From Micromonospora kangleipakensis (GTDB lineage: Bacteria > Actinomycetota > Actinomycetes > Mycobacteriales > Micromonosporaceae), in the NCBI RefSeq assembly GCF_004217615.1, contig NZ_SHLD01000001.1:5642001-5706000 (forward strand): a stretch of 64,000 nucleotides of DNA, in the 5' to 3' direction. Positions 9,450 to 21,697 of this stretch are shown here, one piece after another. The notes below the pieces were generated by a model, which saw only the letters and a list, made by a program, of their open reading frames with translations, was not told where the DNA came from and searched no databases. Made by a program: the position numbers and the translations under genes. Each line of letters begins with the position of its first letter. The first letter of the stretch is position 1.

Positions 9450-10511
9450 TCAGGCGAACTGTGGCGCGCGAGACTCCTGGCGCGGCTCGAGCGAGATGTG
9501 CGCGGACAGCGCGCGGAGGAAGTCGGGCGCGTCGAAGATCTCGCCGGCGGAGGCGACGCCGCTCGTCCTCGTCTGACTGCCGAGAATGCGATGGACCGCT
9601 TCGACCGCCAGCGGTGCGCTGATGGCGTAGATGTCCTGGCCGCTGGCGACGACGCGTCGTTGCGTGTCGCCGGAGCGCACGATGACGTCGACGGTGAACG
9701 TCTGCGCGGACCGGCCCAGCTCGTCGACCGCAGTCGGTGCGGGTGAGTCTGGAGCGGCCAGGTCCTTGGCCGCGTCCGTGGTCATGTACGTGCGCACCTC
9801 GGGGATGGACAGGTGGCTGGGGACGGTGACGACGTCGGCCATCGTGAACTCGCCGAGGACGGTCCGGCGGCCCATCGGAGCGGGAAAGTCCCATTCCAGG
9901 GTCGGCAGGTCGCACTCGGCGACGTAATACTCCAGCCGGCCTCCGGTGTAGCGGACACGTTGGCCATCGCGCCGTTCCCGGGAGACGGTGCCGGAGGCGA
10001 GGGTCCCGGCCGTGGGGTGCCAACTGCTCAGTCCGTACGCGACGTGCGCCTCGTCGGCCGCCATCCAGTCGCCCATCGCCGTCGTGACCAGCAGATCGCC
10101 GAGTCCGCCGAAGAAGGCCATCGCCGGGACCACCGCGACGCCCGCGGTCTGAGCGCGGTCGGTGAAGTGCGTGAACGTGTCGAGGTTGGCCTCGATCTCG
10201 GCCGCCACATCCACGTACGGGATCCCGGTGCGCAGGGCGGCCTCGATCACGGGGGCCGCGGTCGAGGCGAACGGGCCGGCGCAGTTGATGACCGCGGCCG
10301 CGCCCTTCAATGCCTGGTCGAGCGAGGCCGGATCGTCGACCGACGCCACCCGGTATTCGAGCCCCGGATGCGACACCGCCAGCGCCTGGAGCTTGCCCGC
10401 CTCGCGACCGAGGAGAAGCGGGACGAACCCGCGATCGCGCAACTCCGTCACCACGAACCGCCCGGTGTGTCCGTACGCACCGAACACCGCCACGGTCTGA
10501 CCAGAACCCAT
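9450..10511 (-). CDS. Saccharopine dehydrogenase-like NAD(P)-binding protein
   Basis: A 353-residue protein opening with a Rossmann motif (VAVFGAYGHTGRFVV), then VINCAGPF and YVDVAAE, a pattern typical of the saccharopine dehydrogenase NADP-binding family, which includes many uncharacterised actinobacterial oxidoreductases. The start has GGAGG 8 nt upstream. It is transcribed away from a GlxA/AraC-type regulator with about 100 nt between the starts, so the regulator very likely controls it. True saccharopine dehydrogenase activity is doubtful: no lysine pathway gene is near and the C-terminal domain is not the lysine-enzyme type. The substrate is unknown. Confidence 0.75.
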   Translation of the reverse strand: MGSGQTVAVFGAYGHTGRFVVTELRDRGFVPLLLGREAGKLQALAVSHPGLEYRVASVDDPASLDQALKGAAAVINCAGPFASTAAPVIEAALRTGIPYVDVAAEIEANLDTFTHFTDRAQTAGVAVVPAMAFFGGLGDLLVTTAMGDWMAADEAHVAYGLSSWHPTAGTLASGTVSRERRDGQRVRYTGGRLEYYVAECDLPTLEWDFPAPMGRRTVLGEFTMADVVTVPSHLSIPEVRTYMTTDAAKDLAAPDSPAPTAVDELGRSAQTFTVDVIVRSGDTQRRVVASGQDIYAISAPLAVEAVHRILGSQTRTSGVASAGEIFDAPDFLRALSAHISLEPRQESRAPQFA

Positions 10512-10615
10512 CTGCAGTTCCTCCGTGCTCCTCGAAAGATCGACTGAGGAGATCCTCTCAGCAGCGGCCGACCCGGAGCAGTGTCTGGAACGCCATGCCC
10601 CATACAATTTCGGAC

Positions 10616-11554
10616 ATGGCCACTATCGCGCTCGCCGCCACCGACGCGATGCTGCACTTCGAGCTCGCCATGGCCTGCGAGGTCTTCGTCCGCGACCCCT
10701 CCGGCCTGGCAGACCCGTGGTACGACCTCGTGGTCTGCGGCCCGGGCCCGGTCCGGATCGGCAGATTCCGGATGGAACCTGACGACGGGTTGGACCGACT
10801 CGCCCGCGCCGACACCGTGATCATCCCTGCCGTGGAAGACATCGACGCGGACGTGCCACCCGACCTGCTTGACGCCGTCCGCGCGGCCCACGAGGCGGGC
10901 GCTCGGATGGTCTCGCTGTGCACCGGTGCGTTTGTGCTGGCCGCCGCCGGGGTGCTGGACGGGCTGCGCGCGACCACGCACTGGGCCCACACCGAGGCGC
11001 TAGCCGCCCGCTATCCCCGGGTGAAGGTCGACCCGGACGTGCTCTACGTCGACAACGGCAACGTGCTCGCCTCCGCTGGCAAAGCCGCCGCGATCGACCT
11101 GTGCCTGCACCTGATCCGCCGCGACCACGGCTCGACGGTCGCCAACGCCGTCGCCCGCCGCCTGGTCGTGCCCCCGCATCGCGCCGGCGGCCAGGCCCAG
11201 TTCGTCACCACCCCGGTGCCCGCCCGCGACGACCATCCCCTTGCCAACCTGCTCCCGTGGGCGATGGAACGGCTGAACCGTCCGCTGACCGTGGAGGACC
11301 TGGCTCGCCAGGCGAATATGAGCTCGCGCAACCTGGCCCGCCACTTCAGGTCGGTAACAGGCACCACCCCGCTGCAGTGGCTGGCAACGCAGCGGATCCG
11401 CCGGGCCCAGGAGTTGCTGGAGAACACGGACAACAGCATCGACGCCATCGCCCAGGCGGCTGGTATGGGAACCGCCACGACGCTGCGCCGACACTTCCAC
11501 CGCACCGTAGGTGTACCTCCGGACGCCTACCGTCGCACCTTCCGCAGCGCCTGA
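10616..11554 (+). CDS. GlxA-type transcriptional regulator (DJ-1/PfpI domain plus AraC HTH)
   Basis: A 312-residue regulator. Residues 1-170 form the DJ-1/PfpI-like domain, with the nucleophile-elbow cysteine in MVSLCTGAFVLAAAG and a lead ALAATDAMLHFELAMACEVF typical of GlxA proteins. Residues 210-310 hold the two AraC helix-turn-helix units (VEDLARQANMSSRNLARHF and IDAIAQAAGMGTATTLRRHF). I start at MATIALAA because it matches the family N-terminus; ATG 10595, in frame, adds seven residues and cannot be excluded. It is divergent from the dehydrogenase-like gene at 9450 and probably senses its metabolite, but the ligand is unknown. Confidence 0.85.
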   Translation: MATIALAATDAMLHFELAMACEVFVRDPSGLADPWYDLVVCGPGPVRIGRFRMEPDDGLDRLARADTVIIPAVEDIDADVPPDLLDAVRAAHEAGARMVSLCTGAFVLAAAGVLDGLRATTHWAHTEALAARYPRVKVDPDVLYVDNGNVLASAGKAAAIDLCLHLIRRDHGSTVANAVARRLVVPPHRAGGQAQFVTTPVPARDDHPLANLLPWAMERLNRPLTVEDLARQANMSSRNLARHFRSVTGTTPLQWLATQRIRRAQELLENTDNSIDAIAQAAGMGTATTLRRHFHRTVGVPPDAYRRTFRSA

Positions 11555-11565
11555 CCCTCGGCGTC

Positions 11566-11710
11566 GGCCTGAAACTACGCGCCAGAAACACAAACGGTGC
11601 ACGCCATCATCGATCTTGGCGCCCACAGTGGGGATTCGGTTGATGTCCGAGGACTGACGTCGACCACGAATCCATGATCGCCATTTGTGGCCAACTACAA
11701 CTGGCGCCCG
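11566..11710 (+). repeat. Diverged direct repeat, copy A, flanking furA-katG
   Basis: The stretch beginning GGCCTGAAACT and running through GATCTTGGCGC and TGTCCGAGG recurs in the same orientation at 15012-15165, with about three quarters of positions matching over the first 110 nt. Copy B lies downstream of an IS256-type transposase remnant, so both may be right ends of that element type. The two copies bracket exactly the furA-katG operon. Confidence 0.6.
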
Positions 11711-11755
11711 GCTAACTGTGATGCCCGGCCCAGATGACCGAATCCCATGGTGGGC

Positions 11756-11792
11756 GAGCCCCGGTCGATCGCTGCTGGATCGACCGGGGCTT
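11756..11792 (-). terminator. Terminator of the furA-katG operon
   Basis: A 13-bp perfect stem (GCCCCGGTCGATC against GATCGACCGGGGC) with a 7-nt loop lies 17 nt beyond the katG stop codon at 11809. Its stability and position make it a good intrinsic-type terminator. Confidence 0.75.
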
Positions 11793-11808
11793 GTCGGTTG
11801 GAGCCGGG

Positions 11809-14997
<3,189 letters not shown>

Positions 14998-15011
14998 CTA
15001 CCCGCGCCCTT

Positions 15012-15165
15012 GGCCTGAAACTCATCTATACGCCAGAAACAGAAACGATGCGCGCCATGATTGATCTTGGCGCGCACCGTTGGACTTCAGTTTGTGTCCG
15101 AGGGCGAGTTGAACCCCAACTACATGATCAGGATGGCTGCTGACCTGCAATTATGCTGACGGTTG
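15012..15165 (+). repeat. Diverged direct repeat, copy B, flanking furA-katG
   Basis: This is the second copy of the repeat at 11566-11710, in the same orientation. It carries a 4-nt longer spacer after GGCCTGAAACT. It follows the IS256-type relic, as the right end of such an element would after internal deletion. Confidence 0.6.
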
Positions 15166-15640
15166 GAGTAGGCATCCTGAGACAACCCGAACCCAAAATC
15201 CAATGACCATTGGACCATGGCGGCGTGGTGTTCGGTATGGCGCTCTGACAGAAGCCGGCCCGGGGGGCTACCAGCCTTCGCTGACAACTGCGTCGAGCGG
15301 CTGTCGGTGATGCAAGGCTACCTGTTCGCGCCGGCCCTCCCCGCCGAGCAGCCCCCGAGCTTGGTCGCCGAGGCGCGGCCGCCGCGATGTCGGACGTCAC
15401 CGGCTTGAGCCGGGCCGAGGGTCGACTGCCCGTGTGTACGCGGGCTGCGCGAACACGCCCTCCACACGACGCCGCTGAGCCGTCGGCGACCGTGCCCGCG
15501 CCCGAGTCTGTCCTCGTCACAGCGTTTCCAGGAGAGGGCCGAATCCGCCCGGGCGGGAATAAGGGCAGGTGTGGGAGAGTTGATTTCCTGCAGGTCGTGA
15601 TTTTGCGTGTTTCAGTAGTTGATCTTTTGACATCCGCGGA
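15166..15640. other. Gene-poor interval upstream of cspA
   Basis: No intact gene is visible. A short plus-strand reading around 15285-15360 (ADNCVERL then MQGYLFAPALPAEQ) resembles the C-terminal edge of an EAL phosphodiesterase domain, but it is too short and broken to call. The part nearest cspA includes TTGACA (15627-15632), a possible -35 element without a convincing -10. Confidence 0.35.
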
Positions 15641-15748
15641 TCAGGTAGCGCGGGTGGTTTTCGTCTTCCTCTTGGGGCGGATGTGGCCGCCGGGGCAAAC
15701 GGCTCGGATAGCCGCAGGGTGCGGCTCCCACTCCCAAGGAGGAGACAT

Positions 15749-15952
15749 ATGGCACAGGGCACCGTGAAGTGGTTCAACGACGACAAGGGCTTCGGCTTCA
15801 TCTCCGTCGACGACGGCAGCGCCGACGTCTTCGTCCACTTCTCTGAGATCCAGTCGAACGGCTTCCGCAGCCTCACCGAGAGCCAGCGGGTCGAGTTCGA
15901 CATCGTGCAGGGCCAAAAGGGCCCGCAGGCAGCGGCCGTACGCGTCCTCTGA
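15749..15952 (+). CDS. cspA: Cold-shock protein CspA
   Basis: A 67-residue single cold-shock domain. The RNA-binding motifs [12 protein letters not shown] (RNP1) and DVFVHFSEI (RNP2) are exact. Such proteins act as RNA chaperones that melt mRNA structure in the cold or during growth shifts. A very strong ribosome site, AAGGAGGAG, ends 4 nt before the ATG. The upstream untranslated region is long and gene-free, as is usual for csp genes with regulatory leaders. The gene is followed by a hairpin and then a fatty acid desaturase, a pairing that makes sense for cold adaptation. Confidence 0.96.
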   Translation: MAQGTVKWFNDDKGFGFISVDDGSADVFVHFSEIQSNGFRSLTESQRVEFDIVQGQKGPQAAAVRVL

Positions 15953-15963
15953 GCAATCGTGAT

Positions 15964-15996
15964 CATGGCCGGGAACCCGTCGGGCTCCCGGCCATG
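15964..15996 (+). terminator. Hairpin after cspA
   Basis: CATGGCCGGGA pairs with TCCCGGCCATG, extended inwards by a few more bases around GTCG. It begins 11 nt after the cspA stop and ends 54 nt before the desaturase start, so it probably gives short cspA transcripts with partial read-through. Confidence 0.7.
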
Positions 15997-16050
15997 TCGC
16001 TAACGGGCCAGCACAAACCCCCCCACCACCGAATCTCAGACAGGAGTCGC

Positions 16051-17016
16051 ATGGGCGCGACCAGTCCACCGGCGGTCGTCGATCGCCTCGATGTCCCCCG
16101 CACCGTGAACGAACCCAAGCCGCTGCTCGCCGCGCCGCAGACCAGAGCAGGTGCGGTCGCAATCTGGATCTTCGTGGTCACCCCGTTCATCGCTCTCCTC
16201 GCCGCCATGCCGGTCGCGTGGGGCTGGGGGCTGTCCGGCGTCGACCTGACCTTGGCGATCACCACCTATCTGATCAGCGGGTTCGGTATCGCGGCCGGAT
16301 ATCACCGCCACCTGACCCACGGGTCGTTCAAGGCGCGGCGCGGACTGCGCATCGCGCTGGCCGTGGCCGGATCGCTCGCCGTCGAGGGTTCGCCGACCCA
16401 GTGGGTCGCCAACCACCGCCGCCATCACGCCTTCTCCGACCGCGAAGGCGACCCCCACTCGCCTTGGCGCTACGGCACCAGCGTCACCGCGGTGCTCAAG
16501 GGCCTGTTCCACGCCCACATCGGCTGGATGTTCCGGCGAGAGCTGAGCAACCGGTCCCGCTTCGCCCCGGATCTGCTCGCCGACCGCGACATCCGCGTGG
16601 TCGACCGCCTCTTCGGGCCGCTGGTCGCGGTGTCCCTGCTCACGCCCGCACTGATCGGCGGCCTCGTCACCGGCACCTGGGCGGGCGCGCTGAGCGCCTT
16701 CTTCTGGGCCGGGCTGGTCCGCATGGCCGTGCTGCACCACGTCACCTGGTCGGTGAACTCCATCTGCCACGTCGTGGGCGACCGGCCCTTCGCCAGCAAG
16801 GACCGGGCCACGAACTTCTGGCCTCTGGCGATCCTCTCCTTCGGCGAGAGCTGGCACAACTCCCATCACGCCGATCCCACAGGAGCCCGCCACGGCGTCC
16901 TGCGCGGCCAGCTCGACCCCGCCGCCCGGCTCATCTGGATCTTCGAGAAGCTCCGGCTGGCCGGCGACGTGCGTTGGCCGGTGCCCGAACGGCTCGACGC
17001 GAAGCGCGCGCGGTAG
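16051..17016 (+). CDS. Membrane fatty acid desaturase (acyl-CoA/acyl-lipid delta-9 type)
   Basis: This 321-residue integral membrane di-iron enzyme should introduce a cis double bond into a saturated acyl chain, adjusting membrane fluidity. The three histidine boxes are intact: HRHLTH (85-90), HRRHH (122-126) and HNSHH (269-273). Hydrophobic helices at about 35-60, 65-85, 185-205 and 208-230 fit the family topology. The start MGATSPP has AGGAG 4 nt upstream. It lies directly downstream of cspA on the same strand, so cold induction is likely by read-through or a shared signal. Substrate form (CoA or lipid-bound) cannot be told from sequence. Confidence 0.92.
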   Translation: MGATSPPAVVDRLDVPRTVNEPKPLLAAPQTRAGAVAIWIFVVTPFIALLAAMPVAWGWGLSGVDLTLAITTYLISGFGIAAGYHRHLTHGSFKARRGLRIALAVAGSLAVEGSPTQWVANHRRHHAFSDREGDPHSPWRYGTSVTAVLKGLFHAHIGWMFRRELSNRSRFAPDLLADRDIRVVDRLFGPLVAVSLLTPALIGGLVTGTWAGALSAFFWAGLVRMAVLHHVTWSVNSICHVVGDRPFASKDRATNFWPLAILSFGESWHNSHHADPTGARHGVLRGQLDPAARLIWIFEKLRLAGDVRWPVPERLDAKRAR

Positions 17017-17179
17017 GGCTGCGCTCTTCCTCGGTGGCCGGATGTCCGCACTGGTGCAGTTCGCGCCGGAACGGATCCATGAGCTCGGCGAAGTCTTCAT
17101 TTGCTGCGACGTCCAGAGATGGTAGACGTCTGGTTAGCACGTCCTCGCCCCACCACGTCGACATGAGCCGCGTGCACAT

Positions 17180-18404
17180 TCAAAGCCGGGCTGATACGGG
17201 CGTGTCGGTGGTGTGGGTCGGGGCGCGATGGGGCTGGCGGAGGAGTGGGAGGGCGAGGAGCAGGCCGATGGCGGCGATGACGACGCACGCGGTGAAGCCG
17301 GCTCGGTAGCCATCGGTGAGAGCGGACAGTGGTTCGGACCCGACCGCGTAGGACACGGCGACGGTCGTGGTGATCGCGACGCCAAGGGCACCGCCGATCT
17401 GGAATGCGGCGGTGTTGATCCCGGAGGCGAGACCAGACTCCTGCTCGGCGACGCCGGTGAGCGCGGCGATCCAGGCGGCGACGAAACACGCTCCCAGTCC
17501 TGGCCCGAAGATGAGCAGGCCGGCGAGGATGTCGCCGACGTAGCTGCCGTTGACCGATACCTGGCTCAGCAGCAGGCGGCCGACCCCGAGCAGAACCATG
17601 CCGGCGGCGGCGACCGGGCGTAGACCGGTTCTGGTGACAACGGCCTGCCCGACGACGGAGCCGACGACGGCCATCGCGGTCATGCGTGCGGTGCCGAGTC
17701 CGAACAGCAGCGGCGAGTAGCCCAGCACCTGCTGGGCGTAGAGGGAGAGGACCAGCGACATGCCAAACGCGAGCATGCCGAGCACGAACATGACGAGGTT
17801 GCCGCCCACGAGCACCCGCGAGCCGAAGATGCGAAGCGGCACCAGCGCCGCGGCTGAACGTTTCTCGATGCGGACAAAGAGCGCCAGAAGCGCGGCCGAG
17901 CCGGCCAGCAGGCCGATCGTCTGCCCGCTTATCCAGCCGGCGTCGGGTGCCTCGGCCACGGCGTAGACCAGCAGCACCAGCCCGGCGGTGATCGTCACCG
18001 CACCGGCCGGATCGAAGCGCCGACGCCCGGGCTCGCGGCTCTCGCCGAGCAGGACCGGGCTGAACACCAACAGCCCCACCGCGACCGGAACGTTGATGAA
18101 GAAGATCCACTCCCAGCCCGGCCCGTCGGCGAGCGGACCACCGATCAACAGCGCAGCCGTGGCGCCTGTCCCACCAACCCCCGACCAGATGCCCAGCGCC
18201 TTGTTGCGCTCGGCGCCTTCGGCAAACGTGCTCATCAGGCGGCGCCATGATCGCCGCCGATACGCCTTGCACGACGCGGGCCGCCACCAGCACCCAACCG
18301 GACCAGGCGAATCCGCACATCAAGGAGGCGAACAGGAACAGCGCCGTGCCGACCATGAACACCCGCCGCCGCCCCAGCAGATCCGCCGTGCGACCACCGA
18401 GCAT
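17180..18404 (-). pseudogene. DHA2-type MFS exporter, truncated and frameshifted
   Basis: The reading starts at MLGGRTADLLGRRRVF, which is the loop after helix 2 of drug:H+ antiporters of the EmrB/QacA type; helix 1 and the start region are missing. After VVQGVSAAIMAP (about 18240) the frame changes, and the rest, from MSTFAEGAERNKALGIWSG to the stop at 17180, is a good 350-residue match with about ten further helices. Its truncated 5' end lies within 52 nt of the MMPL gene's stop codon, suggesting a deletion that fused the two loci. A functional exporter is unlikely. Confidence 0.8.
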
Positions 18405-18455
18405 GAGCAGTTCGCGCCGGAGGTGATCGTCGTCGCGGTCCGCTGGTATCTGCCG

Positions 18456-20567
18456 TCAGGCGGGGACCTCGCTTGGTTGCTGGGCCGCCTCGGCGGGCTC
18501 CACGTCGGCGATCTTGCCCAGCCGTCCGGGCCACCACATGCGCCGTCCGATGTCGAGGTTCAGCGCGGTGACCAGGACCGCCCGGACGATGATCGTGTCG
18601 AGCAGGACGCCGAACGCCACCGCGAAGCCGATCTCGGCGAAGGCGGTCAGCGGGAGGGTGGCCAGCACCGCGAAGGTGCCGGCGAGGACGAGACCCGCGG
18701 ACGTGATCACGCCACCGGTCGCGGCGAGGCCAATGAGTGCGGCGCGCCGGGTGCCGTACCTCGCGGTTTCCTCGCGTACCCGGGTCATCAGGAAGATGTT
18801 GTAGTCGATGCCCAGTGCGACGAGGAACACGAACACGAACAGTGGCAACGACGTGTCGGCGCCGCCGAAGCCGAAAATGTGCCGGAAGACCAGCGCGCTC
18901 GCGCCCAGGGCGGCACCGAACGACAGCACCACCGTCGCTACCAGCACCAACGGCGCGACGATGGCTCGCAGCAGCAGCGCCAGGATAACGAGGACCACGA
19001 CGAGCACGATCGGGATGATGAGGTTGCGGTCGTACCGGGCCGCCCGCTGCAGGTCGAGGTTGATCGCGGTGTTGCCGCCGACCTGAGCGTCCGCGCCGGG
19101 CACGGCGTGCACGCGGTCGCGTACCCGGTCGACCGTGTCGTAGGCCGCCGGGCTGTCGGCCGCGGCGTTGAGGGTGCCCACGACATAGGCGAGGCCACCC
19201 TTGGCGACGGGTTCGCTGACCGACGCCGGGTCGATGCCCTCAGTCGACGCGAGCGCCGCCTTCACCGCTGCGCCCTGCTCCGCCTTGCTGATTACGACGA
19301 CCGGGTTGCCCGCACCGGCCGGAAAGTGTCCGGCAAGCACTTCCTCGCCCACGATCGAGTCCGGGTTGCCGCGGAAGGTCTCCTGGTTGGTCAGCCCGGT
19401 CGCGTCGAGCTGGACGAGGCCGATCGCCATTACGGCCAGTGCCAGGCTGGTGGCGACCCAGGTGAGCCGGGGGCGGGTGGCGATCCGCTTGCCGATCTTG
19501 GCCCACAACCCGGTAATGGTGGGCTCTGCGGAACCGAACCGGGGCCGCGCCGGCCAGAAGATCCAGCGGCCCACCGTCACAAGCAGGGCCGGGAGCAGGG
19601 TCAGCATGACCGCGAGCCCCACCAGGACGCCGATCGCGGCGACCGGGCCGAGGCCCTTGGTGGAGTTGGTCTCAGCGAAGAGCAGGCATAGCATGCCGAT
19701 CACGACGGTGCCGGCGCTCGCGATGATCGCCGGGCCGGCGCGGTGCAGCGCCACTGCCATGGCCTCATGCCGGTCTGAGTGGCGCCGCAGCTCCTCGCGG
19801 TACCGCGCCACGAGCAGCAGCGCGTAGTCCGTGCCCGCGCCGAACACGAGCACGGTCAGGATGCCCGCACTCTGCGCGTTGACGGTGAGGCCGGCGTTCT
19901 TCGCCAGCAGGTAGATGACCGCCTGGGCGGTGGTCAGCGCGACGCCGGCCGAGACGACGGGCAGCAGCCACAGCCCGGGACTGCGGTAGGTGAACAACAG
20001 GATCACCACGACCACACCGATCGTGGCGAACAGCAGCCTGCCGTCGATGCCAGCGAAGGCCTCGCTGGAGTCCGCCGCGCTGCCAGCGGGCCCCGTGACG
20101 TGCACCGACAGCCCGCTGGCACCGGCCTTCGCGACGTCCTTCATCGAGGTGACAATGTCGCCCGCCTTGTCCCACCCCTCAGGGCCGAGGTTGAGCGGGA
20201 CGATGATCTGCGCCGCCTGACCGTCACCGGACAAGATCGGGCCGCCGACCTGGCCGTCGACTTCGGCCAGCTGGCCGAACCTGTGCGCATCGGACGCGAC
20301 CTTCACCCGGTCGGCCTCGGTCAGTCCAGAGGCCCGCTGGTAGACGACAACGGCCGGGATCGTGTCGGGCGACGCGAACGCCGCCTGCCGGTCGAGCACC
20401 TGGGTCGACTCCGCGCTACCCGGCAGCCAGGACTTCGCCTCGTTGTCCTCGACGCTGGTGAGCTTGCCGGCAAGCGGCCCGGCCAGCGCGACGAGAGCCA
20501 GCCAGAACACGATGATGAGGTACTTCGTCTTGCGTCCTGTGATCAAGCTCGCGACCGACCTGGCCAT
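18456..20567 (-). CDS. MMPL/RND-superfamily transporter
   Basis: A 703-residue membrane protein with the MMPL plan: helix 1 (LIIVFWLALVALAGPLA), a large outer loop, a five-helix bundle with TDYALLLVARYREEL, then the whole arrangement repeated with the second loop and DYNIFLMTRVREE. These charged GxxxDY motifs carry the proton-relay residues. Relatives export lipids, siderophores or drugs in actinobacteria. The start MARSVASLIT has GGGGGG as ribosome site, and the longer upstream frame lacks family character. No cargo-making gene is adjacent, so the substrate is unknown. It looks monocistronic, with a 10-bp palindrome just upstream. Confidence 0.92.
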   Translation of the reverse strand: MARSVASLITGRKTKYLIIVFWLALVALAGPLAGKLTSVEDNEAKSWLPGSAESTQVLDRQAAFASPDTIPAVVVYQRASGLTEADRVKVASDAHRFGQLAEVDGQVGGPILSGDGQAAQIIVPLNLGPEGWDKAGDIVTSMKDVAKAGASGLSVHVTGPAGSAADSSEAFAGIDGRLLFATIGVVVVILLFTYRSPGLWLLPVVSAGVALTTAQAVIYLLAKNAGLTVNAQSAGILTVLVFGAGTDYALLLVARYREELRRHSDRHEAMAVALHRAGPAIIASAGTVVIGMLCLLFAETNSTKGLGPVAAIGVLVGLAVMLTLLPALLVTVGRWIFWPARPRFGSAEPTITGLWAKIGKRIATRPRLTWVATSLALAVMAIGLVQLDATGLTNQETFRGNPDSIVGEEVLAGHFPAGAGNPVVVISKAEQGAAVKAALASTEGIDPASVSEPVAKGGLAYVVGTLNAAADSPAAYDTVDRVRDRVHAVPGADAQVGGNTAINLDLQRAARYDRNLIIPIVLVVVLVILALLLRAIVAPLVLVATVVLSFGAALGASALVFRHIFGFGGADTSLPLFVFVFLVALGIDYNIFLMTRVREETARYGTRRAALIGLAATGGVITSAGLVLAGTFAVLATLPLTAFAEIGFAVAFGVLLDTIIVRAVLVTALNLDIGRRMWWPGRLGKIADVEPAEAAQQPSEVPA

Positions 20568-20580
20568 GATCCCCCCGTTT

Positions 20581-20590
20581 TGGACGTCCA
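20581..20590. promoter_or_regulatory. Palindrome upstream of the MMPL transporter
   Basis: TGGACGTCCA is a perfect palindrome 13 nt before the MMPL start codon, just outside the ribosome site. MMPL genes are often controlled by TetR or MarR proteins, but no regulator gene is next to this one. It may be an operator or chance. Confidence 0.3.
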
Positions 20591-20649
20591 AGCCTCAATG
20601 GACCACGTTATGTTCCCGCCTACCCAAGCGTCCCGACATCGGCAGTACG

Positions 20650-21088
20650 CACCGACACCACTGCCCGAAACCCCTAGGGGTCGACATCGACCTGGGTGAG
20701 CGCACCGAGGCGACCCGCCAGTCGGCCCGGTTCTCCGCCGGCATCACCAAGGTGCGGCGGACACTGCGCGGCCGCGACGGAAAGGACCCCGTACCCGATC
20801 AGGCGGCCGGCGATGACGATGTGAGCTCGTCCTCACCGCGGAGCGCTGAATGGCGGCGACGGTGGATCCACTGGTCACCGCGGACCCGGCGGCCCCGGTC
20901 GCGGCCCGGCGCCGCAGCCGTGGCGCGCGCCGTCGTACCGCCCCTCGTGGTCGGCGTCGGCGGCCTGGTGCTGTGGGAGCTGACCGTGACGCCTGGCCGG
21001 GTGGCTCCGTTCATCCTGCCCGCGCCGTCGGCGATCTGGGAGCAGTTCTGGCTCAGCCGCAACGTCATCTGGCAGACGGGGCTCGCCA
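20650..21088 (+). pseudogene. ABC transporter relic (permease N-terminus, possible ATPase tail)
   Basis: From about 20821 the frame gives the N-terminus of an SsuC/TauC-like permease: VVPPLVVGVGGLVLWELTV (helix 1) followed by the hallmark FILPAPSAIWEQFW. The match stops near 21088, after one helix of six. The preceding 40 codons in the same frame (DIDLGERTEATRQSARF) resemble the tail of the ATPase usually encoded before such permeases. The family imports sulfonates, nitrate, pyrimidines or amides. The gene is joined to a formamidase tail by a deletion, so it is dead. Confidence 0.65.
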
Positions 21089-21091
21089 GGG

Positions 21092-21429
21092 ATCGCTGCG
21101 GGAACCTTCCGGCTCACGGTCTGCAAGCCGGGCTCGGGCGAGGCACCATCGGTCGCCTTCCACTACCCCTTCGTGGAGACCCCGGACGCGTGGGTGCCGG
21201 TCGGCCGGTCCGATCCGGACGGCGCCCAGAACAGCCAGGGCGATGACCTGAACATCGCCATGCGCCGGGCCGTGGTCAACGCGCTCGACTTCCTCGAACA
21301 CGACCTGGGCATGGACCGGGCGGTGGCCTACGCGTACTGTCGGCGGCCGCCAACTTCGAGGTGTCGCAGGTGGTTGACCGGACCGTCGGCGCGCACGGGG
21401 CGATCCCGAAGGCGCACTTCTCCGACTGA
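21092..21429 (+). pseudogene. Acetamidase/formamidase C-terminal relic
   Basis: The reading GTFRLTVCKPGSGEAPSVAF, then NIAMRRAVVNALDFLEHDLG, is the C-terminal third of an acetamidase/formamidase, an enzyme that releases ammonia from short amides. At about 21339 one base is missing; restoring it gives AYLSAAANFEVSQVVDRTVG and a normal end at 21427-21429. The N-terminal two thirds are absent, replaced by the ABC permease fragment. Amide import and hydrolysis fit with the nitrogen-salvage genes that follow. Confidence 0.8.
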
Positions 21430-21470
21430 GTCCCGCCCTCGGCCGCAGCGACCAGTGTTGACCGCGGCTG

Positions 21471-21695
21471 TCACAACTCCGGCTCGTCCTCGCCCGTGCC
21501 TGACAGCTGGTTGGTTCGGACCAGGTAGCGAATTGCTGCGGCGCTCAGCACGTAGCCGCCCAACCATGAACCTGCGGCGACGGCGAGGAGATCAAAGAAA
21601 CCAGCATGGGTCAGGCAGCCAAGGCACCATGCCACCACGGAGACTACTGCCGGTGGCCAGGTGAGCCACTTCAGTGGGACGTCACGAACGGTCAT
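21471..21695 (-). CDS. Small two-helix membrane protein
   Basis: A 74-residue protein, MTVRDVPLKWLTWPP at the start, with hydrophobic stretches at about 11-33 (PAVVSVVAWCLGCLTHAGF) and 36-57, then an acidic tail. I recognise no family. Its ATG lies 2 nt after the allantoinase stop codon, so it is the last gene of the purine operon by position. It could be a small accessory to transport, but nothing in the sequence shows this. Confidence 0.55.
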   Translation of the reverse strand: MTVRDVPLKWLTWPPAVVSVVAWCLGCLTHAGFFDLLAVAAGSWLGGYVLSAAAIRYLVRTNQLSGTGEDEPEL

Positions 21696-21697
21696 GG

